Part shown: one piece after another, positions 6,653-9,825 of the stretch
How positions within the stretch are numbered: position 1 is the stretch's first letter
How the letters are laid out: the number at the start of each line of letters is the position of its first letter
Origin: CAYNXB01 sp964401045
Lineage (GTDB): Bacteria; Pseudomonadota; Alphaproteobacteria; Sphingomonadales; Sphingomonadaceae
Length of the DNA: 9,825 nucleotides
Direction of reading: 5' to 3'
NCBI GenBank assembly: GCA_964401045.1
Contig: CAYNXB010000088.1
Span: forward strand, 1 to 9,825
Notes under the pieces: generated by a model
Seen by the model: only the letters and a program-made list of their open reading frames with translations
What the model was told of the DNA's origin: nothing
Database searches by the model: none
Translations under genes and position numbers: made by a program

Positions 6653-8194
6653 GTGGGACGTCTTCTCGCCTTCGTGCTCGCCATGATCGCGCTCGCCTGG
6701 CCGCTGGCCGCGGGCGCCGATCCGGCCGATGTCAACGCCGCCGCGCGCGGCGTGGTGCGGGTGGTGATCGTGGGCGAGGAGGATGGCGAGGTGTTCCCCG
6801 TCTCGCACGGCACCGGATTCGCCGTCTCGCCCGAGAGGATCGTTACCAACGCCCACGTGGTGCTCGACGCGCGTGACGATCCCGGCCTGAGGATCGCGAT
6901 CGTGCCGTCCGACGGCACCTCGGCAGTGTACGGCAAGATCGTCGCCTTCTCCCCCCGCAACGACCTCGCGCTGGTCGCCACGACCGATAACCTGCGCCTG
7001 CCGCCGCTGACCTTCTCGACCGCCGGCGACGACGACGCAGGCTCGGTGACAGCGGTCGGCTACCCGAGCAATGTCGATCGCGCACAGGGGCTCGATCTGC
7101 AGGACATCTTCACCCCGCAGCCGCCGGTCAAGAGCACCGGCTTCCTCGCCGGACGACGGCCGACGCGCGATTTCGATACGCTGCTGCACACCGCGCCGAT
7201 TGCCCGCGGCAACAGCGGCGGCCCGCTGCTCGACAACTGTGGGCGCGTCATCGGCATCAACAGCTTCGGCGCGGAGAGCGACGGCACCGACGCCGAGTTC
7301 TACTTCGCCGCCTCGAACCGGGAACTTCTGCCTTTCCTGCGCGAGAACCGCATCGACGCGCAGGTCAACGGGCTGCCGTGCCGCAGCCTCGCCGACCTCG
7401 ACGAAGCCGAGCGCCAGCGCCTCGACCGGGAGCAGATGCTCGCGCGTGAGAAGACACGCGCCGACGCCATCGCCCGGGGCCAGAGCGAGGAGCGGCTGCG
7501 CGAGCGGGCGCTGTTTTCGATCATGGACGCGCGTGAGGTTCGCACCGCACTGGCGCTGCTGCTGTTCTTCGGCGCGGTCGGCGCGGGCTATATCGCCTCG
7601 CAGGCGCGCAAAGAAGGTGGCGAGGGGCGCATGAAGATCGCCGCCGGGGTGGGCGCCGGGCTGGTCGTCCTCGCCCTGCTCGCCTGGTTCACCAAGCCTG
7701 GGTTCGATTCGCTCGACGATCGGGTGCTGGCGATGCAGCGCGCCGCCGAGAAGCCCGAGGTAGAGGCCAGCCCCACGCCTTCGGCGAGTGGGGTCGCCTA
7801 CAGCTGCATCGTCGATGTCGAGCGCAGCCGCGTCACCACCAGCGAGACCAAAGATGTCGAAATGACCTGGCAGCCGGACGGCTGCGTCAACGGCCGCACG
7901 CAATACGGCCGCGCCAGCGGCGCCTGGAGCCGCGTGCTGGTGCCGAACGATGAAGCCGCCGTCGCGGTCAATCGCTTTGACCCGCAGATCGGCGAGTTCC
8001 GCACGGAGCGCTACCTGCTCGGCCACGCAGCGATGGAAACGGCGAGGAAGGCGCGCGGCGAATACAAGGCGCCCGCGTGCGGCGCCGGCCCGGCGGCCGT
8101 GGCCGATCTCGGCAACTTCCAGCAGGTGATTCTCAACCAGCTTCCCACCAATCCGAACGAGCGCATTGTTTATAAGTGCAGCGCGAAAAGCTGA
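6653..8194 (+). CDS. Membrane-anchored trypsin-like serine protease with Cys-containing C-terminal domain
   Basis: A 513-residue protein. Residues 1-22 form a signal peptide (MGRLLAFVLAMIALAWPLAA, cleavage near AGA). A trypsin-like (HtrA/DegP-type) protease domain follows with the full triad: His68 in TNAHVV, Asp104 in RNDLALV, and Ser188 in RGNSGGPLL. There is no PDZ domain. A charged, probably coiled-coil stretch (about 247-290) leads to two transmembrane helices (about 297-316 and 328-346) joined by a short basic/acidic loop. A C-terminal domain (about 380-513) holds four cysteines (385, 411, 476, 509) that could form two disulfides. The likely topology puts both the protease and the C-terminal domain in the periplasm. 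The GTG at 6653 has no visible Shine-Dalgarno but gives a well-formed signal peptide; ATG 6683 would shorten it badly. Substrate is unknown. It ends before a hairpin and precedes atpH by 255 bp. Confidence 0.85.
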   Translation: MGRLLAFVLAMIALAWPLAAGADPADVNAAARGVVRVVIVGEEDGEVFPVSHGTGFAVSPERIVTNAHVVLDARDDPGLRIAIVPSDGTSAVYGKIVAFSPRNDLALVATTDNLRLPPLTFSTAGDDDAGSVTAVGYPSNVDRAQGLDLQDIFTPQPPVKSTGFLAGRRPTRDFDTLLHTAPIARGNSGGPLLDNCGRVIGINSFGAESDGTDAEFYFAASNRELLPFLRENRIDAQVNGLPCRSLADLDEAERQRLDREQMLAREKTRADAIARGQSEERLRERALFSIMDAREVRTALALLLFFGAVGAGYIASQARKEGGEGRMKIAAGVGAGLVVLALLAWFTKPGFDSLDDRVLAMQRAAEKPEVEASPTPSASGVAYSCIVDVERSRVTTSETKDVEMTWQPDGCVNGRTQYGRASGAWSRVLVPNDEAAVAVNRFDPQIGEFRTERYLLGHAAMETARKARGEYKAPACGAGPAAVADLGNFQQVILNQLPTNPNERIVYKCSAKS

Positions 8195-8196
8195 TC

Positions 8197-8223
8197 CCCC
8201 ATGTGACGCATAGCGTCATGGGG
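8197..8223. terminator. Imperfect hairpin just after the protease gene, possible terminator
   Basis: CCCCA pairs with TGGGG and TGACGC with GCGTCA around an ATA loop, with a 2-nt bulge (TG) on the left arm. That makes 11 base pairs starting 3 nt past the protease stop. No T-run follows on the plus strand, so intrinsic termination would be weak; it may instead protect the mRNA 3' end. Confidence 0.4.
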
Positions 8224-8328
8224 TGCTGGCAGACGGCGCCAGGCGGCTGAGGGAGGGGCAAAACGCGCATCGCCCGCGCTACCACCCCCTTGCCCGGCGA
8301 CAGGGAGGACCGGGGTTGGGGCCGGACT

Positions 8329-8355
8329 CGGGTTGCATCGCCGGAAACCCGATGC
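8329..8355 (+). promoter_or_regulatory. Two overlapping, mutually exclusive stems ahead of atpH
   Basis: CGGGTT (8329-8334) can pair with AACCCG (8346-8351), or GCATCG (8335-8340) with CGATGC (8350-8355). The right-hand arms share bases 8350-8351 and GCATCG lies in the loop of the first stem, so the two cannot coexist as simple hairpins. Either could influence atpH leader folding if transcription starts upstream. Each stem is only 6 bp. Confidence 0.25.
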
Positions 8356-8435
8356 TAGGCGCGCGCCAGCCTTGCCGGGGCCGCTTCTGCGCGCCTCATT
8401 CGGCAGGGCGAACATTCCGTTTTTCTTCGGACCCA

Positions 8436-8441
8436 AGAGGA
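8436..8441 (+). promoter_or_regulatory. Shine-Dalgarno that fixes the atpH GTG start
   Basis: AGAGGA, 8 nt before GTG 8450. It supports this start over upstream in-frame TTG 8333. Confidence 0.65.
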
Positions 8442-8449
8442 CCCCTCGC

Positions 8450-9004
8450 GTGGAGCTTTCCGCCGGTATTCAGGCCAGCCTGTCAGGGCGCTACGCCTCG
8501 GCCTTGTTCGATCTCGCCAGCGAGGCGGGTACCGTCACGGCGGTCGAGTCCGATCTCGACAAGCTGGATTCGGCGCTGCGCGAATCGCAGGAGCTTGCCC
8601 GCTTCATCCGCAATCCGGAAATCGCCCGCGCGGATTTCGCCAAGGCGATGGCCGCGCTCGGCAAGTACCTGAAGCTCGACAAACTGACGCAGAACTTTCT
8701 CGGCGTGCTGGCCCAGAACCGCCGCGTCGCGGCACTGCCCGATGTGATCCGCTCGTTCCGGATCATCGCCGCCGCCCAGCGCGGCGAAGTGGCCGCCCGC
8801 GTCACCAGCGCGCACAAGCTTTCGGTCGAGCAGCTCAAGGCGCTCGAAGCCAAGCTCAAGGCGCGGGAGGGCCGCACCGTCAAGCTCACCGCCGACGTCG
8901 ATCCAGAGCTCCTCGGCGGGCTGGTCGTCACCATCGGCTCCAAGCGGATCGACGGCTCGATCCGCTCGCGTCTCAATTCCCTCGCCCAGGCGATGAAAGG
9001 CTAA
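8450..9004 (+). CDS. atpH: F1F0 ATP synthase subunit delta
   Basis: AtpH (delta, OSCP-like) joins the F1 head to the peripheral stalk of ATP synthase on the cytoplasmic face of the inner membrane. The 184-residue product has the normal length. Its N-terminal helical domain opens with SGRYASALFDLA (about 13-24), and the C-terminal end carries the conserved block GGLVVTIGSKRIDGSIRSRL, near residues 160-179. The GTG at 8450 is chosen because AGAGGA lies 8 nt upstream and the protein then begins MELSAGIQASLSGRYA, typical of sphingomonad AtpH; the frame is open further up, with a TTG at 8333, but that part does not resemble AtpH. It is the first gene of an F1 operon, with atpA 12 nt downstream. 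F0 genes are not adjacent, which is normal in Alphaproteobacteria. Confidence 0.96.
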   Translation: MELSAGIQASLSGRYASALFDLASEAGTVTAVESDLDKLDSALRESQELARFIRNPEIARADFAKAMAALGKYLKLDKLTQNFLGVLAQNRRVAALPDVIRSFRIIAAAQRGEVAARVTSAHKLSVEQLKALEAKLKAREGRTVKLTADVDPELLGGLVVTIGSKRIDGSIRSRLNSLAQAMKG

Positions 9005-9011
9005 AAGGCTA
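8996..9011 (+). repeat. Tandem 8-bp duplication at the atpH/atpA junction
   Basis: AAAGGCTA occurs twice in tandem (8996-9003 and 9004-9011). The first copy encodes the final Lys-Gly of AtpH and the first two bases of its stop. The second copy supplies AAAGG 8 nt before the atpA ATG, so it appears to be the atpA ribosome-binding site. Confidence 0.75.
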
Positions 9012-9016
9012 AATCC

Positions 9017-9825
<809 letters not shown>

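Larger units (their letters stand above)
8195..8449. other. Non-coding stretch ahead of the atp operon: hairpins and candidate dispersed repeat
   Basis: No gene is supported here. After the hairpin at 8197-8223 comes a G/C-run-rich segment (about 8225-8330), including GAGGGAGGGGC, ACCACCCCCTTGCCC and AGGGAGGACCGGGGTTGGGG, with CCCT/AGGG able to pair around 8287-8305. This pattern resembles short dispersed intergenic repeats in sphingomonad genomes, from memory. Two mutually exclusive stems follow at 8329-8355. The atp promoter should lie in this stretch, but I could not pick a convincing -35/-10 pair. Confidence 0.4.

Noticed and set aside
6584..8026. 480-codon open frame on the minus strand
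   Set aside because: Antisense to the protease gene, which has a signal peptide and full catalytic triad. The antisense protein is Arg/Ala/Gly/His-rich with no recognisable domain.
8370..8430. Promoter-like TTGCCG and T-run (CCGTTTTTCTTCGG) before atpH
   Set aside because: No matching -10 at proper spacing, and the stem around the T-run is only 4 bp, so neither a promoter nor a terminator could be supported.
8170..8436. 88-codon minus-strand frame ahead of atpH
   Set aside because: Pro/Ala/Gly-rich translation typical of intergenic repeats; no ribosome site or family resemblance. Treated as non-coding.

Overview
The window is about two-thirds GC by eye and densely coding. It looks like chromosomal DNA of an alphaproteobacterium, most likely a sphingomonad (Sphingomonadales, Erythrobacter/Novosphingobium-like). 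The reasons are the AtpH and AtpA sequences, an F1 operon that starts with atpH and has no F0 genes in front of it, a CobNST-type CobT, and frequent GTG starts. I see no tRNA, rRNA, CRISPR array, transposase, phage gene or integrase. I did not find a clearly new biological system. Most of the window is housekeeping, with a few less-studied proteins.

Left part (1-1976, minus strand): the first 414 codons of cobT, cut by the window edge inside its VWA domain. Just upstream on the same strand is a DUF4197 protein that carries a twin-arginine motif followed by a lipobox. A 183-bp gap with a small palindrome separates it from the divergent priA.

Middle part (2160-6560): priA is complete on the plus strand. 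Its last 16 bp overlap the convergent end of a three-gene minus-strand operon. In transcription order the operon is a DUF1203 protein, a full-length bifunctional Ada (alkyl-DNA repair protein and AraC-type regulator), and a PEP mutase/isocitrate lyase-superfamily enzyme. Both junctions are ATGA stop/start overlaps, so the three are probably co-translated. The last enzyme lacks the lyase cysteine signature.

Right part (6653-9825, plus strand): a secreted trypsin-like serine protease with an intact His-Asp-Ser triad, two transmembrane helices and a four-cysteine C-terminal domain runs divergently from the Ada operon. After a 255-bp non-coding stretch, which holds several hairpins and a candidate dispersed repeat, the F1 ATP synthase operon begins with atpH (delta) and the first 269 codons of atpA (alpha).

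The genes do not form one pathway. They cover cobalamin synthesis (cobT), replication restart (priA), alkylation repair (ada) and energy conversion (atpHA). The points most worth a second look are the protease architecture, the tight DUF1203-ada-PEPM operon, and the hairpins ahead of atpH.
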